This document shows positions 1 to 7,702 of a stretch of 55,334 nt of DNA, in pieces. A program made the position numbers and the translations under genes. Each line of letters starts with the position of its first letter. Position 1 is the stretch's first letter. Origin of the DNA: CAYNFH01 sp964396385 (GTDB taxonomy: Bacteria; Armatimonadota; Chthonomonadetes; Chthonomonadales; CAJBBX01); assembly GCA_964396385.1 (NCBI GenBank), contig CAYNFH010000013.1:1-55334 (forward strand). Reading direction: 5' to 3'. The notes under the pieces were generated by a model. It worked only from the letters and a program-made list of their open reading frames with translations. It was not told the DNA's origin and ran no database searches.

Positions 1-32
1 TGAACACCTGAACACCCGAACACCTGAACACC
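1..32. repeat. short tandem repeat array, GAACACC(T/C) family (cut by window edge)
   Basis: Four copies of a 9-nt unit of the form TGAACACCT/CGAACACC run from the window edge to the ribosome binding site of the first gene. A related stretch (GAACACCTTAACGCC) recurs near 41630. Only one arm is visible; the partner may lie outside the window. Confidence 0.7.
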
Positions 33-51
33 CCCTCCGAAGGAGTGACCG

Positions 52-702
52 ATGAACGAAGACATCTCCCGCATCCTTCAGATGCTGGAAGACGGCAAGA
101 TCAACGCGGACGAGGCGGAGCGGCTCATCAAGGCCCTGCGTGAGCCTGAGTCCGCCGGCGGTGCGACGGCCTCTGAGACCACCGCGCAGCCGCAGGCGGA
201 TCCTTTCCGGGACGTGCGGGAGCTCGGCCGCATGCTCCGTGAAGCGCAAGCGCGGTTCATCCGCCGGCAGGCCCGCATCGCCCGCTGGCGGCACGACCAG
301 TTTGCCCGCGCGGAGGCGGACGCTCGGAAGCTGCGCGCGGAGACGCACACGCCCTTCCAGCGGGTGCGGCACGTGCTCATCCACCGCGTTTATGTGGACC
401 GCCAGGAGTTCCAGCCGGACACCCCGCTGCGGGAGCTGATGGACGTCTGCGCCGGCCCGTGGGAGCGGCGCGCCGGCATCGCCTGGCAGAACCTGCGCTA
501 CGGCCTGGAGGACGAGTTCGGCGTCACCCTCACGGACGAGCAGGTGCGCGGCTGGAATACAGTCCAGGACATGGTGAACGCCGTCTCCGGCGGCGAAGAG
601 CCGGGCGGTGAGACCGTTCCCGTCCCGGAGCCCCCGGTCGAGCCCGCCGCCCCCGCCCGCCGCCGTCGCCCGCAAGAGCCGGAGGAGATGCCGGCGGGAT
701 GA
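52..702 (+). CDS. SHOCT-like N-terminus with acyl-carrier-protein-like C-terminal region, unknown function
   Basis: 216 aa, preceded by a good ribosome binding site (GAAGGAG, 39-45). Residues 1-30 (ISRILQMLEDGKINADEAERL) match the short oligomerisation-type helix pair found at the N-terminus of SHOCT-like/YvlB-type proteins. Residues about 100-180 resemble the helices of an acyl carrier protein, especially LEDEFGVTLTDEQ and WNTVQDMVNAV, but the DSL serine that would carry phosphopantetheine is not seen. The tail (185-216) is Pro/Arg/Glu-rich and probably disordered. No signal peptide or membrane segment, so likely cytoplasmic. Function is not known; the ACP similarity is my reading by eye and would need a profile search. 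Confidence 0.75.
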   Translation: MNEDISRILQMLEDGKINADEAERLIKALREPESAGGATASETTAQPQADPFRDVRELGRMLREAQARFIRRQARIARWRHDQFARAEADARKLRAETHTPFQRVRHVLIHRVYVDRQEFQPDTPLRELMDVCAGPWERRAGIAWQNLRYGLEDEFGVTLTDEQVRGWNTVQDMVNAVSGGEEPGGETVPVPEPPVEPAAPARRRRPQEPEEMPAG

Positions 703-715
703 CGCGGGACGAGAC

Positions 716-751
716 TGTGTGGGAGTATGGGAGTGTGGGAGTGTGGGAGTG
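716..751. repeat. left arm of split hairpin repeat, GGGAGTGT/GGGAGTAT family
   Basis: Four to five units of GGGAGTGT or GGGAGTAT. The complementary arm, with the GGAATCCGG core, lies at 1195-1240 on the far side of the four-helix-bundle gene. The last unit supplies the GTG start of that gene (749). Confidence 0.8.
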
Positions 752-1165
752 GTAAAGCACTTCGCGGAACTGCGGGTGTACCAGACGGCTTTTCAAGCAG
801 CAATGGACCTGTATGAGATCTCCAAGCGGTGGCCGCGAGAGGAGCAATACTCACTCACGGACCAGATCCGGCGGTCCTCCCGCTCAGTGTGCGGCAACAT
901 AGCCGAGGCTTGGAGGAAGCGGAGGTATCCGGGCCACTTCGTCAACAAGCTAACCGATGCCGACGGGGAGGTCGCGGAAACGCAGAATTGGCTCCGGTTT
1001 GCGCTGGCCTGTGGGCATCTATCCCGCGAAGACTACAACAGGCTCTGGGCCGAGTACGAAGAGCTTGCAGGAGGGCTCGTCCGCATGATGAGCGATTCCG
1101 AACGGTGGTGTGGGCCTGCCAATCTTGTCCGCGAAGAGCCAGAAGAATACACGGTTGATGACTAG
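749..1165 (+). CDS. four-helix-bundle protein (23S rRNA-intervening-sequence / Avd-like family)
   Basis: 138 aa from a GTG at 749 (VVKHFAELRVYQ). The pattern F-x2-L-x-VYQ, then SLTDQIRRSSRSVCGNIAEAW and EVAETQNWLRFALACG, is the hallmark of the four-helix-bundle family TIGR02436, first known from 23S rRNA intervening sequences and structurally akin to Avd, the nucleic-acid-binding accessory protein of diversity-generating retroelements. The start codon lies in the last unit of a GGGAGTGT repeat arm and the stop is 30 nt before the complementary arm, so the gene interrupts a hairpin repeat that occurs without a gene elsewhere (for example 5824-5890). No ribosome binding site other than the G-rich repeat itself. 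Family assignment is secure; link to the repeats is inference. Confidence 0.88.
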   Translation: MVKHFAELRVYQTAFQAAMDLYEISKRWPREEQYSLTDQIRRSSRSVCGNIAEAWRKRRYPGHFVNKLTDADGEVAETQNWLRFALACGHLSREDYNRLWAEYEELAGGLVRMMSDSERWCGPANLVREEPEEYTVDD

Positions 1166-1194
1166 TGGCGGCCGCGGTTCATGCGCATGGGACC

Positions 1195-1240
1195 GGAATC
1201 CGGCCCCCCATACTCCCATACTTCCATACTCCCACACTCC
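1195..1240. repeat. core and right arm of split hairpin repeat
   Basis: GGAATCCGG core followed by CCCATACTCCCATACTTCC and CCCACACTCC, the reverse complement of the arm at 716-751. It ends at the stop codon of the convergent dioxygenase gene. Confidence 0.8.
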
Positions 1241-1241
1241 G

Positions 1242-2072
1242 CTAGTGTGGTCCTTTGTCCGCTACGGCTACCCCGCACGGTCCGCCTCCGGTGGCGTCCG
1301 CGATGAGCACCTCTTCCCCGTCGAAAGTCAGCAGCGGGCGGTACCAGTGACTCACCTCCGCGCTGCTCCGCGGCACGTAGTGGAAGATGAGGGCGCGGCG
1401 GAAGCGGTCCTTGCTCCGGTTTGCGTACGAGCCGTGGATCAGGCTCCCGTTGAAGAACAGCATGTCGCCCGCCTCCATGTCCAGCGGGACCTCCCGCAAT
1501 CCCTCCGGGATCCGCACATGGTGGGAGGTGAAGAACTTCGACGAATCCGCCGCCTCCGGGCACACCACTTCCGTCTTATGGGAGCCGGGCACTCCCACCA
1601 TGCCGCCATTTTCCCGGTCCGCGTCGTCCACCGCCAGCCACGCGGCCATGCAGGTGCCCGGCTTGACGCGCAGGTAGAAGTTGTCCTGGTGCAGGTCCTG
1701 GCCCCGCGCGCCGGCCGGCTTGAAGTAGAACATGCTCTGTGCCGCGACAGGCTCTTCGGCGAACAGATCGTACAGCACGTCATGGATGCGCCTGTCCAGC
1801 AGGTACCGCATGGACAGCGGCCCCACCGGCAGCTCCGGGTGCCGGTGCGGGTGCATCATGCGCGGGTAGAAGGAGAGCGGGTCCTCCGGCCGGTACTCCG
1901 CCTTGATCTCGGAGAGGCCCGGGATGGGACCGTTCGCGTTCAGCTCCGTAAAGGTGTCCCGAATCTCCGCCACCTCCTCCGGCGAGAAGAACTGCCGCAG
2001 GATCAGGAACCCGTCACGCTCAAACTGCGCCACCTGCTCGTCGCTCAATGCCCGGTTCATCGTAACCGCCAT
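1242..2072 (-). CDS. phytanoyl-CoA dioxygenase (PhyH) family, Fe(II)/2-oxoglutarate oxygenase
   Basis: 276 aa. Start at 2072 has a strong AGGAGG seven bases upstream. The double-stranded beta-helix signature is present: His128-x-Asp130 (in GQDLHQDNFYLRVKPG) and the distal His213 (NGSLIHGSYANRS) for iron, with Arg224/226 (RFRRALIF) as candidate 2-oxoglutarate ligand. GDMLFFNGSLIHGS and the GVPGSHK loop are typical of PhyH enzymes. Substrate cannot be told from sequence; PhyH proteins in this kind of genome often accompany sugar-catabolic loci. It is transcribed divergently from an AraC-type regulator 103 bp away, which suggests that the regulator controls it. Cytoplasmic, no signal peptide. 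Confidence 0.92.
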   Translation of the reverse strand: MAVTMNRALSDEQVAQFERDGFLILRQFFSPEEVAEIRDTFTELNANGPIPGLSEIKAEYRPEDPLSFYPRMMHPHRHPELPVGPLSMRYLLDRRIHDVLYDLFAEEPVAAQSMFYFKPAGARGQDLHQDNFYLRVKPGTCMAAWLAVDDADRENGGMVGVPGSHKTEVVCPEAADSSKFFTSHHVRIPEGLREVPLDMEAGDMLFFNGSLIHGSYANRSKDRFRRALIFHYVPRSSAEVSHWYRPLLTFDGEEVLIADATGGGPCGVAVADKGPH

Positions 2073-2175
2073 GCCAAACCTCCTATTTCACGCAAAGGCC
2101 TAGGTTCCTATAAGATACAGGAGTGGGGGTCTGGCCGCTAGCAGGAGGATAGGCAGATACCTGGAATATCCTGCT

Positions 2176-3003
2176 ATGCGACAGATTCAGGAGACGCCCC
2201 ACCCAGCCTTCTCCCACCTGGTCACCGGCCACTTCCGTGTGGGCAAGGGCTACTCCACCTGGCGCGCCAACGGAACGGACGACTGGCTCCTCATCCACAC
2301 CCTTAGTGGCCGGGGCCGCTTCGGCTATGCGGGAGGCGAGCTGCCGGCGAACCCCGGCGACATCGTGCTCCTCCGCCCCCACACCCGGCACGACTACGGC
2401 ATCGATCCGGCGACCGGCCGGTGGGACCTGCTCTGGGCACACTTCCACCCGCGCCTGCACTGGCACGAGTGGCTGGACTGGCCGGAAGCGGCGCCCGGCA
2501 TTCTGCGGCTGGAGCTGGAGGATGGCGAGCTCCGGGGACGCGTGGAGACCGCGCTGTATCGGGCGGACACCCTGGCGCAGGGGGCTCTGCGCCGGCGCGA
2601 GGAGTTCGCGATGAACGCACTGGAGGAGGCGCTGCTCTGGTGCGACGCAGCCAATCCGCGCTCCGAGCAGGCGCGGCTGGACGCTCGCGTCCGCGCCGCC
2701 ATGGACTACGTCTGCTCACACCTGGCGGAGGAGGTCTCGCTGGACGCGCTGGCCGCAGAGAGCGGCCTTTCCATTTCCCGCCTGGCGCACCTGTTCCGGC
2801 AGCAGACGGGCCTCACGCCGTTCCAGTACCTGGAGCAGCAGCGGCTGGACCGCGCCGCCCGCCTGCTGGAGCTCACCTCCCGCTCCATCCAGGCCATCGC
2901 GCACGACGTGGGCTTTGCGGACCCGTTCTACTTCTCGTCCCGCTTCCGGCGCCGTACCGGCCAGAGCCCCCGTGCCTACCGTCACGCCCGCCAGGCTGTT
3001 TGA
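2176..3003 (+). CDS. AraC family transcriptional regulator with cupin sensor domain
   Basis: 275 aa. Residues 1-160 form an AraC-type cupin (GRGRFGYAGGELPANPGDIVLLRP, HDYGIDPATGRWDLLWAHFHP), the usual small-sugar sensing domain. Residues about 170-275 hold the two helix-turn-helix motifs: VSLDALAAESGLSISRLAHL and IQAIAHDVGFADPFYFSSRF, ending with the family-typical GQSPRAYR. It is divergent from the PhyH oxygenase and 1.5 kb upstream of the ABC sugar importer, so a sugar-responsive activator of one or both is likely. No good ribosome binding site close to the ATG; an AGGAGG at about 2144 is too distant. Confidence 0.92.
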   Translation: MRQIQETPHPAFSHLVTGHFRVGKGYSTWRANGTDDWLLIHTLSGRGRFGYAGGELPANPGDIVLLRPHTRHDYGIDPATGRWDLLWAHFHPRLHWHEWLDWPEAAPGILRLELEDGELRGRVETALYRADTLAQGALRRREEFAMNALEEALLWCDAANPRSEQARLDARVRAAMDYVCSHLAEEVSLDALAAESGLSISRLAHLFRQQTGLTPFQYLEQQRLDRAARLLELTSRSIQAIAHDVGFADPFYFSSRFRRRTGQSPRAYRHARQAV

Positions 3004-3012
3004 TTGGACTTA

Positions 3013-3036
3013 AGCAGTCGCAGGGATTTGACTGCT
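3013..3036 (+). terminator. possible hairpin terminator after the AraC gene
   Basis: Seven-bp stem AGCAGTC/GACTGCT with a 10-nt loop, 10 bases after the regulator stop codon. There is no T-run after it, so intrinsic termination is doubtful. Confidence 0.3.
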
Positions 3037-3125
3037 CCAGACGAACTATTCCAGGGAAAGATGCCCGGTGTGAGTCCTACAAGCGCCGGCCTTCTCCGTA
3101 CTCGCGATTCTCGCCCTGACACTCC

Positions 3126-4418
3126 ATGAAGCACAGCACATCGGGACTGTGGGCTGCCGTACTCCTCGTGGCAGGCATTGCCATTGCTTCCGCTCTCTAC
3201 TGGGAGGCTGCCCGTGACCGGAGCGTCTCAGTGCAGCATACGTACAACGTGCTCATGCGGATTGACGCCATTCGGAGCGACCTGCAGGACGCCGAGACGG
3301 CCGGTCGCGGATACTTCCTCTCGGGCAGACTGGATCTCATGGCGCCATTGCATGCGGCATCCCGCCGGCTGCCGGACGACCTTCTGGCCCTCCGCGCGCT
3401 GGTTTCAGACAACCCCAGGCAGCTCCAGAACCTGGAGCTGCTGGAGCCGCTGGCGCTGCGGAAGCTCGACTTGATGGCCCACGCCGCCGACATCCGCCGT
3501 ATAAAGAGCCTGCAGGAGACGATGGAGGCGACATCTCGCTGGCCGGGAGCCGAGGTCATGGACCAGGCCCGGCGAGTGCTGATAGATATGGAAGCGGAGG
3601 AGACACACCTCCTCAGCCTGCGCACCCGACAAGCCGACAGAGCACGGTTAACCCTCCTGGCGGTCCAGATGGGTGGCAGCGTGGTTCTGCTCGTCCTGGT
3701 TGGCGCCTCTACGCTGGGTATCACCCGGGAGATCCATTCTCGTCGAGAGGCGGAGGCCAATCTGCGCGCCGGACAGGCGGAGGTGAGCGCGCTGAACTCC
3801 CGGCTGCGAAGAGCGATGGCGGAGACGCATCATCGGGTGAAGAATAACCTCCAGGTGATCGCCGGACTGGTCGACCTTCAGGCGATGGACGCACCGGAGA
3901 TGGTGCCGCTCTCCGGGCTCAAGCGCATCGGCCAGCACGTCCTGGCGCTGGCGGCCGTGCATGACATCCTCACGGCGGAGGCGAAGGCGACCGGTACCGC
4001 CGAGTACGTCGGCACGCGGGAGATCGGGGAGAAGCTTCGACCCCTGTTGGCCGGGCTGGTTGGCGGCAACAGGCTGCACTTCAATGTGGACGACGTGCGG
4101 CTGCCCATTCGCCAGGCTACCAGCCTGACGGTGCTCATGAACGAACTCATCGCGAACGCGGTCAAGCACGGTGCGGGGGATATCCATCTCTCCCTGAGCG
4201 CCAAAAACGGCGCCGCCGAGCTGTTGGTGCGCGACCACGGCTCCGGCTTCCCGCCGGACTTCGACCCCCGTTCCTCTGCCAACACGGGCCTGGAGCTCAT
4301 CCATTCTCTGAGCACGTGGGACCTCGGCGGCAAGGTGGACTTCCAGAACGCCCCGGACGGCGGCGCCAGCGTGGCGATAACCTTCCCGGTTGCGCCGCCT
4401 GGTACCAATCAAGGCTGA
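3126..4418 (+). CDS. membrane sensor histidine kinase, HisKA_2/HWE type with CHASE3-like sensor
   Basis: 430 aa. Transmembrane helix at residues 8-26, a helical extracytoplasmic domain (about 30-175) containing the CHASE3-like string DAETAGRGYFLSGR, a second membrane helix (175-200), a coiled linker, then the H-box AETHHRVKNNLQVIAGL with phosphoacceptor His235 or His236. N box LMNELIANAVKHG (about 337-349) and G box DHGSGFPPDF follow. The H-box form is that of the HisKA_2/HWE class rather than classical HisKA. No response regulator is adjacent, so this is an orphan kinase. Upstream 120 bp hold no recognised riboswitch. Confidence 0.9.
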   Translation: MKHSTSGLWAAVLLVAGIAIASALYWEAARDRSVSVQHTYNVLMRIDAIRSDLQDAETAGRGYFLSGRLDLMAPLHAASRRLPDDLLALRALVSDNPRQLQNLELLEPLALRKLDLMAHAADIRRIKSLQETMEATSRWPGAEVMDQARRVLIDMEAEETHLLSLRTRQADRARLTLLAVQMGGSVVLLVLVGASTLGITREIHSRREAEANLRAGQAEVSALNSRLRRAMAETHHRVKNNLQVIAGLVDLQAMDAPEMVPLSGLKRIGQHVLALAAVHDILTAEAKATGTAEYVGTREIGEKLRPLLAGLVGGNRLHFNVDDVRLPIRQATSLTVLMNELIANAVKHGAGDIHLSLSAKNGAAELLVRDHGSGFPPDFDPRSSANTGLELIHSLSTWDLGGKVDFQNAPDGGASVAITFPVAPPGTNQG

Positions 4419-4440
4419 ACGGACACCCTGATCGAACAGA

Positions 4441-4539
4441 TTAACCGCCCCTGTCAGCCTCGCCCGGCGGGAGCTCGCGAAGCAGGGCCTGGACTTCTGC
4501 CGCCGATTGCGGCGCCGGGGTACTCAGAATATCGTCCAT
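4441..4539 (-). CDS. possible small protein of 32 aa
   Basis: Reads MDDILSTPAPQSAAEVQALL and ends at TAA 4441; GGAGGGTG lies seven bases before the ATG. The start overlaps head-to-head with that of the solute-binding protein gene (4538). Acidic and helical in character, no recognised family. It could be a chance frame. Confidence 0.22.
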   Translation of the reverse strand: MDDILSTPAPQSAAEVQALLRELPPGEADRGG

Positions 4540-5824
4540 GTCATCACCCTCCAGGTCCAGTATAACGCAAAGAGGCGAGCGACTCACCCGCCGCGAGCTC
4601 CTTGCCGGAGTGACCTTTGCCGCCGGGACAATGCTGTCCGGATGCCGGCACAGGGGCGTGCCGGGGGCGCGGGTCACGCTCACCCAGTGGTACCACCAGT
4701 ACGGCGAGGCCGGCACCCAGCAGGCCGTGCTGCGCTACGCCCGCGAATACACCCGGACCCATCCGGACGTCGCCGTAGAGGTCATCTGGGTCCCCGGCGA
4801 CTACGGCACCAAGCTCGCTACCGCATTGCTCACACCCGGCGGCCCGGACGTATTCGAGGACAAACTCACCCTGCCCATGGTCGGCGCCGGACAGGTCGCC
4901 CCGCTGGACGACCTGTATCCCGAACAGCAGAAGGGTGACTTCTCGCCCAAGGACCTGCAGGCCAACAGCGTGGGTGGCCGCGTCTACGGAGTCAAAATGC
5001 TGGACGATACCGGGCTCCTCTACTACCGCAAGAGCCTGCTGAAGGCCGCAGGTCTGGAGCCGCCGGGCACCATGGACGCCCTTGTCGCCGCTGCCCAGAA
5101 GCTCACCACCGGGGGGCGGAAGGGGCTGTTCGTGGGCAACGACGGCGGCATCAGCGCCCTCCTCACGCTCCTGCCCTGGTCCGCCGGCAGCGACTTCCTG
5201 GTAAACAACCGCATTGTCTTCGACAACCCGCGAACCGCCGCCGCCTACGAGAAGCTGCGAGACCTCAATGCTTCCAGCGCGGTGCTGCTCGGCGCGCCCA
5301 CGGACTGGTGGGATCCCTCCGCTTTCATCCAGGGGCTTGCGGCCATGCAGTGGGGCGGGCTCTGGGCCTACCCGGCCATCCACAAGGCGCTGGGCGACGA
5401 CGTGGGCGCGGTCCCCTGGCCGGCATTCGACGCCGCCGGGACTCCGGTCACCTTCCTGGGCGGCTGGTCCGCCATGGTGAACGCGCAGGGCGCCAATGTG
5501 GATGAGGCGAAGAAGTACGTGAAGTGGCTGTGGATAGAGAACACGGCCATTCAGCTCGACTGGTGCCTGGGCTACGGCTTCCACGTACCGCCGCGCGCCA
5601 GCCTGGCGCGCTCGGCCGCCCCGCTTCGCGCCGGAGTGCCGAAGCTGGCCGTGGAATCACTCAAGGCCCACGGCCGGTTTACCCCTCCCACCTGGAATGC
5701 CGCCATGGATACGGCAGTGACGGACGCGGTCACCAACATTGTGAAGCAGGGTCGGCCTGCCGCTCCGGAGCTGGCCGAGGCCGCTCGCAAGTGCCGCCGG
5801 GAGCTGGAGAGGGAGCTGGAATGA
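4538..5824 (+). CDS. ABC sugar transporter, extracellular solute-binding lipoprotein
   Basis: 428 aa. N-terminus has a twin-arginine-like LTRRELLAG followed by a hydrophobic stretch and lipobox MLSGC (Cys36), so the mature protein is a lipid-anchored periplasmic or surface binder. The rest fits the family 1 (MalE-like) binding proteins: VTLTQWYHQYGE, YTRTHPDVAVEVIWVPGDYG, GPDVFEDKL, GAVPWPAF and a C-terminal helix rich in Arg/Glu. The two permease genes follow directly. The stop codon is the first base pair of a hairpin repeat that separates it from the first permease. Ligand is unknown; neighbours (GH30) point to an oligosaccharide such as a galactan fragment. Confidence 0.92.
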   Translation: MSSPSRSSITQRGERLTRRELLAGVTFAAGTMLSGCRHRGVPGARVTLTQWYHQYGEAGTQQAVLRYAREYTRTHPDVAVEVIWVPGDYGTKLATALLTPGGPDVFEDKLTLPMVGAGQVAPLDDLYPEQQKGDFSPKDLQANSVGGRVYGVKMLDDTGLLYYRKSLLKAAGLEPPGTMDALVAAAQKLTTGGRKGLFVGNDGGISALLTLLPWSAGSDFLVNNRIVFDNPRTAAAYEKLRDLNASSAVLLGAPTDWWDPSAFIQGLAAMQWGGLWAYPAIHKALGDDVGAVPWPAFDAAGTPVTFLGGWSAMVNAQGANVDEAKKYVKWLWIENTAIQLDWCLGYGFHVPPRASLARSAAPLRAGVPKLAVESLKAHGRFTPPTWNAAMDTAVTDAVTNIVKQGRPAAPELAEAARKCRRELERELE

Positions 5825-5890
5825 GTGTGGGAGTATGGGAGTATGGGGGTATGGGGGTCCTGATTCCGGCCACACCCACACTCCCACACT
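5824..5890. repeat. solo hairpin repeat, GGGAGTAT/GGGAGTGT family
   Basis: Left arm of AGTGTGGGAGTATGGG type (5824-5859), core GATTCCGGCC, right arm CACCCACACTCCCACACT (5873-5890). It has the same units as the arms flanking the four-helix-bundle gene at 749 but contains no gene. It lies inside the transporter operon between binding protein and permease. Confidence 0.8.
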
Positions 5891-5924
5891 GGGTGCCCCC
5901 TGCCCCCACACAGGTACTTCCCGC

Positions 5925-6827
5925 GTGAACCGCCACGCCACGCTTGCCTTCTGGGGCTTCGTCTCCCCCGCCCTGGTGGGGCTGGGTATCTTCACGCTCC
6001 TACCCATCGGGTGGGGATTCCTGCTCAGCCTCTCCCACGCGCAGAACACCATCAAGGCGGGGCACTTCATCGGCCTCCGCAACTACGTGGACCTCCTCAC
6101 GGACGAGGCTTTCCTCCACTCCCTGGGAACCATCCTGATCTTCGCGGCGTTCATCGTTCCGCTCACCTTTGTAGTATCGCTAGGACTGGCGCTGCTGGTC
6201 AACCGGGCCGGGTGGGGCCGCGGAGTGTTCCGCACCGTCTTCTTCATCCCCAGCGCCGTATCGTACGTGGCCGCGTCGCTCATCTGGCGGGTGAGCCTCT
6301 TCAACGGCCTCTCCTTCGGCTTTGCTAACCACCTGCTGGCACTCGCCGGGATCGCGCCCATCGCCTGGATCGGGACGGCGCATCCGCCCTGGTACTGGCT
6401 CGTGCTGGTCACCGCCCGCCTCTGGCTCCAGGTGGGCTTCTACATGGTCATCTTCCTGGCGGGACTGCAGGAGATCCCGCGCTCGCTCTACGAGGCCGCC
6501 GCCGTAGACGGGGCGGGAGGCGGCTGGGCCGTGCTGCGCCATATCACGCTGCCGCAGCTCAGGGCCACGAGCGTGTCCGTGCTGCTGCTGAACCTCATCG
6601 CCGCGTTCCAGGCGTTTGACGAGTTCTACAACATCCTGGGCGGCCAGGGCTCCTCGGCCGGTAACGTGGGCCTCGCACGTCCGCCGCTGGTCTACCTCTA
6701 TTCGGTGGCGCTGAGCCAGCAGGACTTCGGACGCGGAGCGGCGGGCGGCTTCATTCTCACGGCCCTCATCATCGCCTTCACCCTCCTGCAGGGGCGGCTG
6801 TTTGGCTTCGGCGAGACAGACCGATGA
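5925..6827 (+). CDS. ABC sugar transporter permease, MalF/UgpA type
   Basis: 300 aa from GTG 5925, chosen because residues upstream would be encoded by the hairpin repeat. Six hydrophobic segments are visible, beginning with LAFWGFVSPALVGLGIFTLL. The EAA loop that contacts the ATPase reads SLYEAAAVDGAGGGWAVLRH then ITLPQLR, fully conserved. Partner of the next gene, which overlaps by 4 bp. No ATP-binding subunit is encoded nearby, so a shared MsmX/UgpC-type ATPase from elsewhere is expected. Confidence 0.92.
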   Translation: MNRHATLAFWGFVSPALVGLGIFTLLPIGWGFLLSLSHAQNTIKAGHFIGLRNYVDLLTDEAFLHSLGTILIFAAFIVPLTFVVSLGLALLVNRAGWGRGVFRTVFFIPSAVSYVAASLIWRVSLFNGLSFGFANHLLALAGIAPIAWIGTAHPPWYWLVLVTARLWLQVGFYMVIFLAGLQEIPRSLYEAAAVDGAGGGWAVLRHITLPQLRATSVSVLLLNLIAAFQAFDEFYNILGGQGSSAGNVGLARPPLVYLYSVALSQQDFGRGAAGGFILTALIIAFTLLQGRLFGFGETDR

Positions 6828-7636
6828 AGGTCCTCCGCTATGTCGCACTGCTAGTGCTTGCCGTCGCTTTCCTCGTCCCCTTCTATCTGGTGGCGCGGAA
6901 TGCCGTGATGACGGACGCTCAGATCACCTCTCCGCACTGGGTCTGGATCCCGATGCAGCCGCACTGGGACAACTTCCGGAAGCTGTTCACGGACCCGGAA
7001 GCGCCTATGCTCACCGGGCTGGAGAACTCGGCCGTCATCGCGTGCGTTACCCTGGTCCTCCAGATGCTCTTCTCCTCCATGGCGGGGTACGCACTGGCCC
7101 GGATTCCGGCGCGAGGGAGCAACCTCGTGTTCTTTCTCATCCTCTCGACGCTCATGATCCCGAGCGCGGTGACCTTCGTTCCGACCTTCGCGGTGGTGGC
7201 TTACCTGGGGGGTGTGAACACCCGGTGGGGCATCATCGCGCCGGGCCTGTTCAGCGCCTTCTCCATCTTCCTCTTCCGCCAGTTCTATCTGCGGTTCCCC
7301 ACGGAGATAGAGGAGGCGGGCCGGCTAGACGGGCTCGGTTACTCCGGCATCTACTGGAGGCTTTTGCTCCCCAACTCCACCGGTATCCTGATGGCGCTGG
7401 GCGCGCTCACGTTCATCGGGAGCTGGAACAGCTTCCTCTGGCCGCTGGTCATCGGGCAGGATCCTTCCGCATGGACGGTGCAGATCGTGCTCTCAACCTT
7501 TCTGACGGCGCAGACCATCAACCTCTCGCAGCTCTTCGCCGCCGCGGCCGTAGGAGTCGCGCCGCTGGTCCTGATATTCCTCGCGATGCAGCGGTACATC
7601 GTGGAGGGCGTAAAGTTCTCCGGAGGGAAGGAGTGA
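6824..7636 (+). CDS. ABC sugar transporter permease, MalG/UgpE type
   Basis: 270 aa, start overlaps the stop of the preceding permease (ATGA), indicating translational coupling. Signal-anchor-like first helix VALLVLAVAFLVPFYLV, five further membrane segments, and the EAA loop EIEEAGRLDGLGYSGIYWRL followed by LLPNS. It forms the inner-membrane pore with the upstream permease. The next gene (GH30) starts 5 bp downstream, so the hydrolase belongs to the same operon. Confidence 0.92.
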   Translation: MKVLRYVALLVLAVAFLVPFYLVARNAVMTDAQITSPHWVWIPMQPHWDNFRKLFTDPEAPMLTGLENSAVIACVTLVLQMLFSSMAGYALARIPARGSNLVFFLILSTLMIPSAVTFVPTFAVVAYLGGVNTRWGIIAPGLFSAFSIFLFRQFYLRFPTEIEEAGRLDGLGYSGIYWRLLLPNSTGILMALGALTFIGSWNSFLWPLVIGQDPSAWTVQIVLSTFLTAQTINLSQLFAAAAVGVAPLVLIFLAMQRYIVEGVKFSGGKE

Positions 7637-7639
7637 GGG

Positions 7640-7702
7640 TATGAGTAAATGGGTGTACCTTCCGAACTCCGGCCTACACCCGTTTACCAATCTACCAAAT
7701 TA
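7640..7702. repeat. hairpin repeat, TAAATGGGTGTA family, at the start of the GH30 gene
   Basis: GTAAATGGGTGTACC (7645-7659) and CTACACCCGTTTACCAATC (7675-7693) are complementary arms around CCGAACTCCGG. The same family is at 51345-51433. If translation begins at 7641 it encodes the first 20 or so residues ahead of the signal peptide. Confidence 0.7.

Noticed and set aside
1110..2141. Long plus-strand open frame opposite the PhyH gene
   Set aside because: It is antisense to a gene with clear catalytic motifs and a strong ribosome binding site; the protein is His/Arg/Val-rich without domains. High GC makes such shadows common.
3050..3100. Cobalamin-riboswitch-like string before the histidine kinase gene
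   Set aside because: GGGAAAGATGCCCGGTGTGAG vaguely recalls part of a B12 box, but the rest of the conserved core is absent and the downstream gene is unrelated to B12.
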